DNA from: Schistocephalus solidus
Taxonomy: Eukaryota; Platyhelminthes; Cestoda; Diphyllobothriidea; Diphyllobothriidae
Direction of reading: 5' to 3'
Assembly (NCBI GenBank): GCA_017591395.1
Contig: WEDG01002568.1
Location: forward strand, 496,001 to 560,000
Length of the DNA stretch: 64,000 nucleotides
The notes beneath the pieces were generated by a model. It was not told the origin of the DNA. It saw nothing but the letters and a program-made list of their open reading frames with translations, and did not search any database. The translations under genes were made by a program, and so were the position numbers. This document shows, one piece after another, positions 1-9,174 of this stretch (position 1 is the stretch's first letter; every line of letters begins with the position of its first letter).

Positions 1-535
1 CAAAAACGTGGTCAAAATTGACCAAAGAAGTTTATGAGCCCTAGCTTGCGACGTGTTAGTAGGCTCTTCCAAGTCAACGGTTACAATGCAACTTTCAAAA
101 CGTCACCGCACATGAAGGCCGCAAATACCTCCGGATTTTATCGCTCAATGTCAAAGGTTTTCACACCTTTGACGCCAGGGCCATAAAAATGAACTGCTGA
201 ACAAGGACCGAGTCTTGTCGGTGAAAGAGACAGTGAGGATGACAATATCAGCTGTCGAACACGATTTCACCTACAGTTCTTCCGTCTGTTGACATCAATC
301 TTCGCACCTATGTTATAAATTCTTCCTAGTCTTAAAATATAGAGAAGCGTGTGTTCACACTGCTCTGAAGTGATGGACCGATATGGCGCTAACGTCACCG
401 TTGAAGTTAACAGGTTCTGCACAGGACTGTGGCGTAGCAAACTTGATTGGGGCTTGTACTGCACATGACGGGGTTATCACGAAGACGATGGACCAGGAGG
501 TTTGTGCAGCCGTGCCGGCCATATAAATTAGATTT
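1..535. repeat. Diverged ~0.5 kb dispersed repeat, copy 1
   Basis: This segment aligns by eye, in direct orientation, with 1680-2255. Shared landmarks in order are a TTCAAGT..A.GGTTA block, CGAAGGCCG.AAAT, GGTCAAAGGTTTT, GAACGAGGAC-like text, and an ending of GTGCC.GGCATATA. No coding potential or terminal inverted repeats were recognised. It could be an old LTR pair or a dispersed repeat; which one cannot be told by eye. Confidence 0.55.
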
Positions 536-667
536 TTCTCTCAGTAAATGTTAACCTAAATTCTGAAATGGGTATTAAATTTGGAATGGCTACTTAAGTA
601 GGGTTATAATAGGGTAGTAAAGTACATCATTGTAAGTAGGGGATTTTGGCAAATTTAGATAATTAAT

Positions 668-772
668 TTGATCCTCTTGTGAAAAACTCGGCGGCCTCGG
701 TGGAACTCATGCCAGCCTTTCCCTTGCTGGCGTGGTTTTGAATTAAATAAATCAAATCTGCCAAAAATCCCT
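668..772. repeat. Fold-back fragment of tRNA-like SINE family 2
   Basis: Positions 668-718 read as the minus strand of SINE family 2 (tail, GGCCGCCGAG block and degenerate B box). Positions 719-772 read as the plus strand of the same 3' region (TTTGAAT then AAATCTGCCAAAAATCC). The two halves meet near the B box, as in 9175-9290. Family 2 is defined by comparison with 39225-39515, 48046-48280 and 63715-63880. Confidence 0.5.
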
Positions 773-796
773 ATTCAGTAATTGTGCCTGGCAGTC

Positions 797-1016
797 AAAT
801 AATGGATTCTAGATTGATTGCTTAGGAAATCCTATTAGGGCAGTTCACTAACTGTATCAGAATTGGTGGATTCCATACGTTGCTGCAGGCTGGGTGGCTA
901 ACCTGATCCAAGTGTGATCAAACTCACGGCTCTCTGTGGGGTCCACGTTGCTCGCTTGGCTAGAGTGTTTGCTGTACGTATGCCTTCCCCTTGCAAAGGG
1001 TCAAATAAAGTACAAA
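797..1016 (+). repeat. SINE family 2 copy (tRNA-like, with a 5' unique arm)
   Basis: Matches 39225-39480 from the GATTGACTGCTTAGGAAATC-like start, through GTATCAGAA.TGGTGGATTCCA and CAGGCTGG, into a tRNA-like A-box block (GCTCGCTTGGCTAGAG) and CCTTCCCCTTGC. It is truncated after the B-box region. The family has about 150 bp of non-tRNA sequence upstream of the tRNA-like part, which is not the usual SINE order. Function: a non-autonomous Pol III retroposon, inferred from the boxes. Confidence 0.5.
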
Positions 1017-1679
1017 CATAAGTCTAAGATATTTCAGTCGCGGCAGGATGCCGGCATTACAACGAGGTCCTTTTCAACCGCCCGAAAATAAGTGAACTGT
1101 TAAAATTGACTGCTTATATAGCATGGGGTTTTCGCATGGTTTTCGATGCCATTATAAATTCAAGAAGCTCACTACAAATACGTGTTATACTATTTTATCC
1201 TGTACTCATATTAAACAAAGTTATGTCTGTTTTCAAATTTTGAACGTGAAGCTCTGTTAGCTGTCGATTATGCAAAACATAATATGCGAGGACTTCAGCG
1301 TTAGTAATTATTCCCAATTAAACCTCCGGAGATATGTTTTACTGAACTAACCATGCCCGTTTGCAGTCATAGCTTGGATTCCTACATACAGGGAATGGAT
1401 GATCATTTTGAATTTCGAGTAAAAACTTCCTCTCAATTTGATTTGAGCACCCAAATTACCTTACCTGGTGCCATTAATAACAGATCAGTTAGCATTTTTA
1501 ACTTATATTGTAGCAGTTTGCACATGAAATCAGCTTTTTTCTAACTTCATACTTTTGAAATGCGTCTGTTTTCTGCGTCGGAGAGATCGGAGGTGAAATA
1601 CAAACGTCTGACTATAGGAGTTACTACGTGTTCCGACTTCAGCCTTGGCTGCGAGGTGGCTAGAACCTGGCTAAGAACT
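1017..1679. other. No gene recognised
   Basis: AT-rich sequence. A short CGGCAGGATGCCGGCATT-like motif near 1040 also occurs in loose form near 45120, 46085, 61890 and 62050, so part of this stretch is probably an old dispersed repeat. Nothing else was recognised. Confidence 0.4.
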
Positions 1680-1927
1680 CTCGTCAGCATTCTGACTGGT
1701 CGAAAAGCACGCGACAGAAGCGCTAGTTCTATTTGCTTTGCTGTCGTTCAAGTAAATGGTTATACTGCAACAGCCAATTTGCACGAAGGCCGTAAATCCT
1801 GCCGGATTTTCTCATCAGCGTGCCCAAGGTCAAAGGTTTTGATGTCATGGCAATGTCGCGGTGAGACTGACGTTAATGCCAAAAAATAAACTGATGAACG
1901 AGGACAGAAAGGCCGACAGAGACTTGG

Positions 1928-1966
<39 letters not shown>

Positions 1967-2255
1967 TGAAGATGGTGGGGCCACTTACCGATAAGGACTT
2001 AAGCCTTCAGCCTGCTGGCATTCAGCTTCGCACTTATATTAAAAATTCGTCTTAGTCTCAAATAAATAAGAGCCCACGGTCACACGACTCAGAAGTGATA
2101 GACCAACAGACCACTGCTGTCAACTTTGGAAACAACGGGTTTTGCTTAAGGGTGTAGCATCGACAACGTTTTCGGGGGTTTTACTGCTCATTGCAAGGTA
2201 ATCATATAGACTATGGAGCATGAAGCTTTTTGGGTCGTGCCAGGCATATAGTCAC
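1680..2255. repeat. Diverged ~0.5 kb dispersed repeat, copy 2
   Basis: Direct-orientation counterpart of 1-535. It is interrupted by an (AG)n tract at 1931-1963 that copy 1 lacks. The short open frames running through the AG tract are low-complexity artefacts. Confidence 0.55.
1931..1963. repeat. (AG)n microsatellite
   Basis: An almost pure AG dinucleotide run of about 33 bp inside the second copy of the 0.5 kb repeat. Confidence 0.95.
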
Positions 2256-2259
2256 CTCC

Positions 2260-2275
2260 AATATATATATATATT
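2260..2275. repeat. (AT)n microsatellite at a Penelope terminus
   Basis: Short AT run abutting the 3' end of the minus-strand Penelope fragment at 2276-2670. A related terminus at 3475-3525 is also bounded by (AT)n on both sides. Confidence 0.85.
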
Positions 2276-2670
2276 AAAGTTGAATACGTTCTATGGGAAA
2301 AGGAGCTTTATTGCGTAAATTTTCAACACCGGTTCTCTGGGTCGTCGTCAGACGCAGGCAGGTAGCAAATGTGACAAAAACAGTTATCATCGTAATTACG
2401 CTAAAAAATCGATACTGGCGTGAACGTTGGTGCCATTGAGCGGCCACCGTGTGTATCAGCCTGTCCTGATTGTTTCTCGTTTCTTTCACTTCTCCTAAAG
2501 ATTTATGTACGCCGCATCCAACTCTATGTGTCTGTTGATGCATGACTCATCTGAGTGCATCTCCTCGAGGTACTCTTGACCTTTCTTGAAGGGACAGGCG
2601 GCGATAATCCGAGTTTTATCCCAAGCGAAGGTGTGCCCGGTGTCTAAAGTATGCATAGCTACGCGAGCCC
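2276..2670 (-). mobile_element. Penelope-like element 3' end: endonuclease tail, 3' UTR and hammerhead motif
   Basis: On the minus strand an uninterrupted frame from about 2670 to the TAG at 2495-2497 encodes the C-terminal half of a Penelope GIY-YIG endonuclease. Key pieces are MHTLDTGHTFAWDKTRI, CINRHIELDAAY and a closing INL. The HT.F...K...I and S.INRHI.L..AY patterns recur in the other Penelope copies here. The frame is followed by a 3' UTR, a hammerhead-like fold (2313-2355) and an AATAAAGC block ending at (AT)n. Everything upstream of the endonuclease tail is missing; a second Penelope fragment in the same orientation (2715-2915) lies just upstream. Family assignment is confident, activity unlikely. 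Confidence 0.7.
2313..2355 (-). ncRNA. Hammerhead ribozyme-like motif in Penelope 3' end
   Basis: Minus strand reads GCGT, then CTGACGA, a helix II segment, GAAA, then ATTT and ACGC. Helix I is GCGT/ACGC (4 perfect pairs). Catalytic core residues CUGANGA and GAA are intact. Helix III is reduced to the palindrome AAUU, with U as the base 5' of the cleavage point. Helix II pairs only partly. Hammerheads of this compact type are known in Penelope-like elements; activity here is inferred. Confidence 0.5.
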
Positions 2671-2714
2671 ATCGTCAAGGAATAAAAGACTGTACAGCTC
2701 ACTGCTTATTAAAC

Positions 2715-2915
2715 TCACCTCTGCCAAGTATGACCTTCATCAGTGCTATTGATTTGTTCGCGCAGGGCCTGATATGCAGCTGGCAGATCGATATGTCTAT
2801 TGATCGATTTCGCGGTCGAGTGCCACGATTTCTGCAGCAGGCGTGAAATTCGGTCGTCTGATTTGCCCAGTATTCTCACGCTGTAGTGCCCTGGCGAGGA
2901 CGCGTGAGCGGCCAC
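2715..2915 (-). pseudogene. Penelope-like GIY-YIG endonuclease C-terminal fragment
   Basis: Minus-strand frame with YSVRILGKSDDRISRLLQKSW followed by SINRHIDLPAAYQALR, the typical end of a Penelope endonuclease (compare RVIGRANEKMARLVLEGW and HPAYQALR in the copy at 54083-54562). The catalytic N-terminal GIY-YIG half is absent; its place is taken by SINE sequence at 2915 onward. Too short to function. Together with 2276-2670 it shows that two Penelope fragments lie in the same orientation back to back. Confidence 0.65.
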
Positions 2916-3147
2916 CAAGGAGAGTTCGAGCCTCGGGCGCCGCAGCACCTGAAGTCGGGTATGGCTGGCTGATAACGGCTAATGAGCCAGAAATTGCCAT
3001 TCCAGTCTCTTTTGTCTTTGTCGGTCATGTTATTCTGCCTATATCCTAAGCTGCCTTACGGCTGCTGGCGGGGCTTGAGAGTTAGCCCCTAGGCATAATG
3101 GGACGAGTGAGCCCTATAACCGATCGGTGAGCGCCCGACTACCATTG
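2915..3147 (+). repeat. SINE family 1 copy, 5'-truncated
   Basis: Starts inside the tRNA-like head at the B box (GAGTTCGAGCC), then the family body: ATGGCTGGCTGATAACGGC, AGCCAGAAATTGCCATTCC, GGCTGCTGGCGGGGCTTGAG, and a GATCGGTGAGCGCCC end. It is followed directly by a full copy in the same orientation. The hammerhead-like core spans 2963-3007 but has CTGATAA in place of CTGATGA, so it is predicted inactive. Confidence 0.8.
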
Positions 3148-3150
3148 TTA

Positions 3151-3455
3151 ATATTCCCGATCGAAACCGGCAAGACAACGAGCTCGTGGCGCAGTGCGTA
3201 GAGCGTTGGACTTCTGCCAAACAAGGTCGCGAGTTCGAGCCTCGGGCGTCGCAGCGCCTGGGGTTGCGTATGGCTGGCTGATGACGGCTAATAAGCCAGA
3301 AATTGCCATTCCAGTTTCCCTTGTCTTTGTCAGTCATGTTATTCTGCCTATATCCTAAGCTGCCTTACGGCTGCTGGCGGGGCTTGAGAGTTAGCCCCAA
3401 GGCACAACGGGACAAGTGAGTCCTGTAACCAATCGGTGAGCGCCCAACTACCATT
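3151..3455 (+). repeat. SINE family 1, near-complete tRNA-derived copy
   Basis: About 305 bp. It starts at ATATTCCCGATC, a start shared with the 8693 copy. The tRNA-like head has A box TGGCGCAGTGCG (3187-3198) and B box GAGTTCGAGCC (3231-3241). The body carries a hammerhead-like fold (3272-3316), then the GGCTGCTGGCGGGGCTTGAG block and a GATCGGTGAGCGCCC-like end running into (AT)n. Pol III transcription is inferred from the boxes; mobilisation would need a LINE in trans. It is the reference copy for this window. Confidence 0.85.
3272..3316 (+). ncRNA. Hammerhead ribozyme-like fold in SINE family 1
   Basis: Helix I GGCTGG (3272-3277) pairs with CCAGTT (3311-3316): four Watson-Crick pairs and two G.U. 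Core CTGATGA is at 3278-3284. Helix II GGCT/AGCC closes an AATA loop. GAAA is at 3299-3302. Helix III is AU/AU around TGCC, and U3310 precedes the cleavage point. The first helix II position is a C.A mismatch rather than the usual G-C, which would probably slow cleavage. Schistosome SINEs with hammerheads (SM-alpha) are an established precedent. Confidence 0.6.
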
Positions 3456-3520
3456 ATATATATATATATATATATTGAAAATTTACACAATAAAGCTCCA
3501 TTTCCCATAGAACTTATTCA

Positions 3521-3562
<42 letters not shown>
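3455..3562. repeat. (AT)n tracts flanking a Penelope terminal fragment
   Basis: AT runs at 3455-3476 and 3526-3562 bracket 3475-3525. That fragment is the plus-strand equivalent of the Penelope terminus at 2276-2325 on the minus strand (GAAAATTTAC.CAATAAAGCTCC and CCCATAGAAC). It begins exactly at the GAAA of the hammerhead core, so the rest of the ribozyme is lost. Confidence 0.8.
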
Positions 3563-3566
<4 letters not shown>

Positions 3567-3599
3567 TTCGAAGTAAAGAAGTTCTTTGGGGAAACAATA

Positions 3600-4060
3600 A
3601 GTAACTTTATTAGGCCGAAAATCTCGCGAGATGTGACAACCGAATGAGCCTCGAACTGCTTGAGTCATGGTTCTGTGGTCCACCGTCAATTAATAACCGC
3701 AATGACCTCGTGCCTCCATGTTGCGATTTCGACTGGGCAAAGGTACTAGCAATGCGAAGAGGATGCAGGTAACCAGCAATAACAATGGCAGCAGGCCACA
3801 TTTCCAAGTAATTGACAAGCCAGTAGTCAACAACGGTGATGAAATGATGGCCATTATTGACTCGGGTACGGATCAATCAGCCAGCATCGCATCAATCATG
3901 ATCGCAGCGACGAACACGAGGACTGCCAACGGAAGCAGGCCTGGGATGGCCCGGCAACCCTGCCCTATAAATAATGCGCAACTTGTGCCCCTGGTATCCT
4001 TTTCTGTCAATGTCTCCGATGATGGGTTCGAGAGAGTATCCGAAACGACAGGCCAGAAAC
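3600..4060 (+). mobile_element. Penelope-like element 3' fragment with hammerhead-like end
   Basis: From about 3619 the plus strand reads LELLESW then GPPSINNRNDL, the C-terminal end of a Penelope endonuclease (compare ELLEAWFSGPHSINRRNNL at 60424-60500 minus). A 3' UTR with ATTGACTCGGGTACGGATC and similar blocks follows; it is also recognisable at 60180-60370 (minus). A degenerate hammerhead closes it at 4012-4053. Most of the coding part is gone. Confidence 0.65.
4012..4053 (+). ncRNA. Degenerate hammerhead-like motif, Penelope 3' end
   Basis: Helix I GTCT (4012-4015) with AGGC (4050-4053). Core is CCGATGA, where U4 is replaced by C. Helix II GGGTTC/GTATCC is one pair short of perfect. GAAAC is at 4042-4046. 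The C for U4 change and GAC in place of GTC predict loss of activity. Confidence 0.4.
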
Positions 4061-4600
4061 ACCATGTTCCAGTAATCGTACCCTCTTCATCTGAACTTTC
4101 TCCTGGAACTTGCCTGTTTGCATCGATCAGCAGAACAGATGCCTTTTCTGTCAAGTTTTACACGATTTATATACATGAACCTACAAAATTACACACTCAT
4201 CCCGCCTAATATGCAATCAAATAGAATAAACACCGGTAGCAATTCGTTCAAATGGGGAATATGCGGTGCAATTAACGAATGAGGCACATACTTTAAGCAT
4301 TAAATGAAGACAGAGCTATGGTATGGATTGCCCTGCTTCGGATGCTTCATTTGGTTAGGTAGTCACCATCACATTTTCACAGCAGTTTAGAAACGAAATT
4401 TTGGCTGGCTAGAGAATTTCACACAGTTACGGTTACCTCATAAGCACCACGTTCAACTAAAGTAAAATGAGAGAGTTATGTTTTCTTCTAAAATAAAACT
4501 CAAAATTTTCAGCAAAGCTTTTCCCCATTCACAGTAGATAAAAATGGGTACGCAAAACAGATAACGTTTCAAGATTCAAAACGATAGATAATGGCCGAAA
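4061..4600. other. No gene recognised
   Basis: AT-rich sequence with short random frames only. Confidence 0.4.
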
Positions 4601-4880
4601 ATTCATATAAGAAATTTCTAACTGAGTAAAGAGTAACAAAATGGCGGCTCGAACTCCAAGGTACACCAAATGAATACAAGAAGGAATAATGTTATGTATG
4701 CTTTCTGTAAAATATATATTTTAATTGAAAAGTGGTTAATATTTAAGTAGTCATTATTATCCATAGCGATTGTTCCAGGCGACCTAAAAAGGACTGCATT
4801 CAAAAGCCAACATCGTAGGATTTCGATACCCTATTTTCAGTAATACAACCACCGCTCAAATAACCCCTACTTATTGGAAA
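4600..4880 (-). repeat. Repeat family B, partial minus-strand copy
   Basis: The reverse strand shares TTGGCTTTTGAATGCAGT, GGTCGCCTGG and AGAAAGCATACATAA-like blocks with the minus-strand copy at 44640-45255. It is a non-coding, AT-rich dispersed repeat of unknown class. Confidence 0.4.
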
Positions 4881-6755
4881 ACGCAGTTCAGAATTTCGGT
4901 TAAAATGGCCGCTTGTACGTTAAACAAATCCCGCTTCATAGGTCCCTTGGGTGCGCCCACGCCAACATGGACTCATAGGAGCCTACATCGTAAGAGAGAG
5001 TAGCCGAGGAATGCGAAGCTGACTGTGTCTTGTTCTCTCGTTGGCAGTTGCGTGTCGCATTTATTTGCTCTAAGCTCTTTTTCAGGAGTTGGCTTGGCTT
5101 ACAAATTACTATTTTACACTATTTTAAATTTCCATCTTAAGCCAACCTCCGTGAGAGTGCCTGTAAAAATTTTGTATAATCAGTTTAACCACATTGCTGG
5201 TGCATTTATTTCATCCCAACTGAAACAAGTTATGTTTGCCGTTTACTAGCGAGAATCGAGATTTTGCGAAAACACGCGTTTGTGCAGTCATGTAAAATTT
5301 TATCTCCTGGTAAGGCACTTTAATACGCCCACATAAAGGGACTATCACCAACATTGTACAGTTTCGAATCCATTGATTGGTACGTGAAAGTCTCGCATGT
5401 ACCTTTAAATGACAAACTCTACCACGTGAATGCTGTAAATTCATTTACAATTGATGTTGGATGTTGAAAAGACAATGATCACTGTGAGTCAAAATTGTAA
5501 TAGTTTTGGATTTATGCTTTAATATAATTTCGATTGGTATAAAAGTAAATAACACTGTAGAAATGCGCTATGAATTAAAGCAATTAGCTATGCAACTCTA
5601 ATAACCTCTTCTTGAATATAATTTATGAAGGAAACTGGGAGGTCTTAGGGTTTCGTTACTGCATGGATATGTTGTAAAACGCTGCAATGTTTGCTATAGA
5701 GAACTATTTATTCGGTCAGATTTTGTCAAAATGTGTGAATAATGCCGCATAACTCGGGGGCCATTTTTAACGAGCAAGAAAGCAGCCGGCTACATAACTA
5801 GCCACAGGGCCTTTCCCATTTCATATTTAAATTCAAAGTAAATAATTTCTTCACGTAACACACTAAGAAGTCATTTCAGTTCAAAACCTTCCCGTACGAC
5901 ATCGGTGCATATTTGATAAAACAAGGTTGAAGATATACAGACAGCGGATACCCATGGGGGAAACTAGTTGCATCACGTTTTATCTTATCTGGATTTACTT
6001 CACTCAAATACACGGAAATATGCTTGTCTAAGACCAAAAAGTCCTCCATGCGTTACGTGCTTTGACATTATCTTGCGAACTAATCATTTTGATATCCGTT
6101 GTTAATACTCTTCTTTATATGACTAGGTTTAAATACTATGTCAACGCTTACTCTTTTCTCTATGCACGTCAGTGCATTGATTTGGAATTCATGCGTTCCA
6201 AGGTCTTGGGCGATTTGTTGCCGTGAATTTTGTTCTCGTACCCATCATGCTTTTGATATATTTCGCATTCGAGGACGTCCATGATGGAGGAAGCTGGCAA
6301 TTTTAAGCATTAGGTGAACTGAAAAGATGTGTGATGGGAGGTTAAGTGAAACCTAGGCAAGTAGTTAAGTTGTGCCGCACAAGTTACATTGATGATATAT
6401 GCTATGTGTGGCGTATGAGAGAAAATCAAATGTAATCGAAACCACCGTGTCCTTTTGACGTGTTTTCGCAGCGCCGCAACCGGGCTTACTGTGTGATTTC
6501 TAGAACGAGATTTCAATCATTTTGGTGGATGGTGCTTGCCTCAAATCACACTCTTAAAATGTACCCTGAAAGAAATGATAAGCCAGAGATTTATTGCAAC
6601 TCTAGCATAAAAAATTCCTAGTAATCACGAAGCCATGTTTCGGGAAGCACATGGACGCACACACTGCCCGCAGTCATACCATGCATTGATGTATGTATAT
6701 ATTTACTTGTTTTCAGTAGATTTCCAATATTACAAATATTGAAAAGAGAAAGATG
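4881..6755. other. No gene recognised
   Basis: AT-rich non-coding DNA. No recognisable protein, SINE or RNA motif. A host intron or intergenic DNA are equally possible. Confidence 0.4.
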
Positions 6756-7800
6756 CAATCACTTTATTCGCCTGACCTTTCGGATTCAAACTCGAACCCA
6801 TCCTCAGAGATACGGGTAATTCGTACACAGGCAGTTGCAGTATTTATAGGATACCGTCACTATTCTACTGCATGCCTATGGCAATTACCGACTGCTTTTC
6901 GTCAATGGTGTCTGCACTCTGGTGCGATAATTGTTTTATAGCCGCCATGCGGGTGAAATTTCGTCACCCGTGTTGGAGGGCGGCGTGATGATTGCTCAGC
7001 CATCTGGCTGGCCGGCACTGGTGTTAGAAAATGTGTTCACCTGAGTGCTCCCCGAGTGACCGACTGCGCTGGTCAACTTGAGTCTCGACACCGAATATGG
7101 GTTGGGTTGCACTTGTCAATAGACTGGGGGCCTGCAAACCATGATAAAGGCAACTCGCAACTCATGAGATTATCAACTTTTAGGAGAATTTCGGCTTTAT
7201 CTAACTTGAATTTGTGGCCGGTTTGTGCCAAATGAGCCGCGACTTGAGAATTGGCATCATTTTGCCGCACTGTTGCCACGCGTTTGACAATTCGCGTCCG
7301 AAGCAGTCTTCAGGTTTCTCCGTCGTATTTGCTTTGCCTGCAACTGCATCAGATCCGATGAACAACTCAAGATGTTTCTTGCCGTGGCAGTGGGTCCTTT
7401 GGTATCATTACCTGACGCCAAATGGTGGCATCCGGTCGGTGTGCGACTGCAAATCCAAGTTACACGAAAAGGCGCCTGACGGCCTCCGATACGTACTTGA
7501 CGTATGAAATCGCTCGCTCTTTTTTAGGTACGGTTCGATTTTTTCATTATCCCCGTTTGCGCATGCACCGGTTGACGAAGTTGCGTGGGTAGCCATTTTC
7601 TCTGGACACCCATCGAAGATATTGATATTCGGCAGCCTTGTCTTTCGGTTCACTGCAGCGCATCTCACCACATCGATATAGCGTCCTTACGCAACTGCGT
7701 TTGTGGCTGATTGGGTGTGTGTTGAATTTCAGTACTTGCATCGTATTTGTGTTTCTGACACTTGTTTTAGCCGCAACTTTGTGGTACGGAAAGCGAAAAC
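6756..7800 (-). mobile_element. Penelope-like element remnant (RT tail, endonuclease, 3' UTR, hammerhead)
   Basis: Read on the minus strand. The RT-to-endonuclease linker (about 7790-7550) has HPISHKRSCVRTLYR, then EYQYLRWVSRENGYPRNFVN. A decayed linker and endonuclease core (7530-7280) follow. The endonuclease C-terminus (7279-7073) has ANSQVAAHLAQTGHKFKLDKAE and WFAGPQSID. The 3' UTR ends in a hammerhead-like fold (6770-6811) and AATAAAG. Stops and frameshifts break it. Its upstream RT side ends abruptly at a 292 bp G/T-only tract (7801-8092). Confidence 0.7.
6770..6811 (-). ncRNA. Hammerhead-like motif, Penelope 3' end
   Basis: Minus strand: ATCT, CTGAGGA, a perfect helix II GGGTTC/GAATCC (one G.U) after an unpaired U, GAAA, GGTC, AGGC. 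Helix I is weakened (U-A, C-G, U.G, A.C mismatch). The catalytic bases are present (N7 = G is allowed). Confidence 0.45.
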
Positions 7801-8092
7801 GTGTTGTTTTTTTGTTTTTTGGGTTGTGGGTGTTGTTGTTTTGGGGGTGTTTTGGTTTGTTGTGGTGTTGGTGGTTGGGTTGGTTGTGTGGTGTTGGGTT
7901 TTGTGTTTGTGTGGTGTGGTGTTTGGGTGGGTTGTTGTGGTTTTTTGTTTGTTTGTGTGTTGGTTTGGTTGTGGGGTGGGGTGGTTGTGTTGGGTTTTTG
8001 TTTGGTGTTGGTGTGTGTTTGTGGTTTTTTGGGTTTGTGTGTTTTGGGTGTTTGGGTTGTGGTGGGTTTTTTGGGGTTGGTGGGTTTTGGTT
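7801..8092. repeat. 292 bp tract composed only of G and T
   Basis: From 7801 to 8092 the plus strand holds not one A or C. It is aperiodic: G runs of 2-5 alternate with T runs of 1-7, with no fixed unit, so it is not an ordinary microsatellite. The three long overlapping frames here are composition artefacts (Val/Gly/Cys/Trp/Phe/Leu only). It sits exactly where the reverse-transcriptase part of the minus-strand Penelope copy should continue. Natural low complexity, G-quadruplex-prone DNA or a base-calling artefact all remain possible. Confidence 0.9.
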
Positions 8093-8690
8093 ATCGGTCG
8101 GTGGTGTTATTGCACCCTTGTTCTCCAATGCCACCTGCGTCACCTTATTTTCGCGTGTGAGCGTTTTTACGGCTCCTTTGCATGGAACTTACAACAAGGG
8201 TGAAGAAATTTCAGCGGATAATAACCCGTAGGCCGGCCATCAAAAACATTAACACATCAGAGCGCTGTCATCATCGGTGAAGGGGAAGCCATTTACTGCC
8301 TTCGGCATGCAGTAGCATAGCAACTGAATCCTTTAAATACTCCAATTCCCTGTGTCTGTTGATGTGTTCGAGTTGGAATCCGAATACAGTTCCTGTCTTA
8401 GGGATCGTACCTACTTCTTTTCAGTAACTTCCTGGGACTCGCATTTTCGCTTGTATCGGCCATTTGAAATATTTTCGTGCATGTACCTGTCCGATTCCGA
8501 AATGCATCTTTCGAAAGTTAGTGCATATATGACATAAGTTTAACGGTTCTTTAATTGATCGCATGAACTTTCTCGGCCAATGGGAATCGTCCCTTGCCAG
8601 ATTCCTTCTCCTCATGGCAAACGCTTACACTTGGTTCCTCCTACTCAACGTACGGCCCCTCAAAGGGCCGCACTAGCTGCGTCACATTGT
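8093..8690. other. No gene recognised
   Basis: Mixed-composition sequence between the G/T tract and the SINE at 8693. The first 100 bp may still be the far side of the interrupted Penelope RT, but no RT motif could be read. Confidence 0.35.
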
Positions 8691-8692
8691 CC

Positions 8693-8985
8693 ATATTCCC
8701 GATCTAAATTGACGAGGCAGCGAGCCCGTGGCTCAATGGGTAGAGCGGTGGACTTATGATCAACAGGTCGTGGGTTCGAGCCTCAGGTTGGATATGACTA
8801 GCTGATGACGACTAAGAAGCCAGAAATGGCCATTCCAGTCTCCCTAATCTTTGTTGGCGTTGTTTATCTGCCTCCTCTATTACTATTCGTTATGCGGCTG
8901 CTGGCGTGCTCAAAAATGAGCCTCAAGGCAGAACGGGGCGAGTGAGTTCCGGGAACGATCGGTGAGCGTTCATAAACGAATTCAC
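8693..8985 (+). repeat. SINE family 1, near-complete copy
   Basis: Starts at ATATTCCCGATC like the 3151 copy. A box TGGCTCAATGGG, B box GGTTCGAGCC, body with CAGAAATGGCCATTCC, GCGGCTGCTGGCG and a GATCGGTGAGCG end. The hammerhead-like fold at 8796-8840 has an intact CTGATGA, an intact GAAA and the palindromic helix III AUGGCCAU. Confidence 0.85.
8796..8840 (+). ncRNA. Hammerhead ribozyme-like fold in SINE family 1
   Basis: Helix I GACTAG/CCAGTC has five pairs and one A.C mismatch; the G.U of the other copies is here an A-U pair. Core CTGATGA is at 8802-8808 and GAAA at 8823-8826. Helix III is the 8-base palindrome AUGGCCAU, able to pair between two molecules. Helix II (GACT/AGCC) has one mismatch, apart from the C.A at the first position. 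Confidence 0.55.
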
Positions 8986-9174
8986 CTGTGCTCTGTTAGC
9001 AGGCGAACTCCAATGGGCTTGATATCCATGCCAAAATCAAACTAGAAAACACCACCTATTGTGAAATTTCAAATATTCAGTCCAATTATTGTCAGACCCC
9101 GGAATCCTAGGTCCAATTTGCAACCAGCCAGGCATAAATTAAGTTTTAAGCTTTTATTTGACCCAGCTATGAAA

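Noticed and set aside
3585..3650. Possible further hammerhead on the minus strand next to TCGGCCTAATAAAG
   Set aside because: The AATAAAG context resembles a Penelope end but no CUGANGA strand could be found at the right distance.
7638..8231. Three long overlapping plus-strand frames and one minus-strand frame through the G/T tract
   Set aside because: A two-letter tract cannot form stops in most frames; the residues are only those allowed by G/T codons or their complements.
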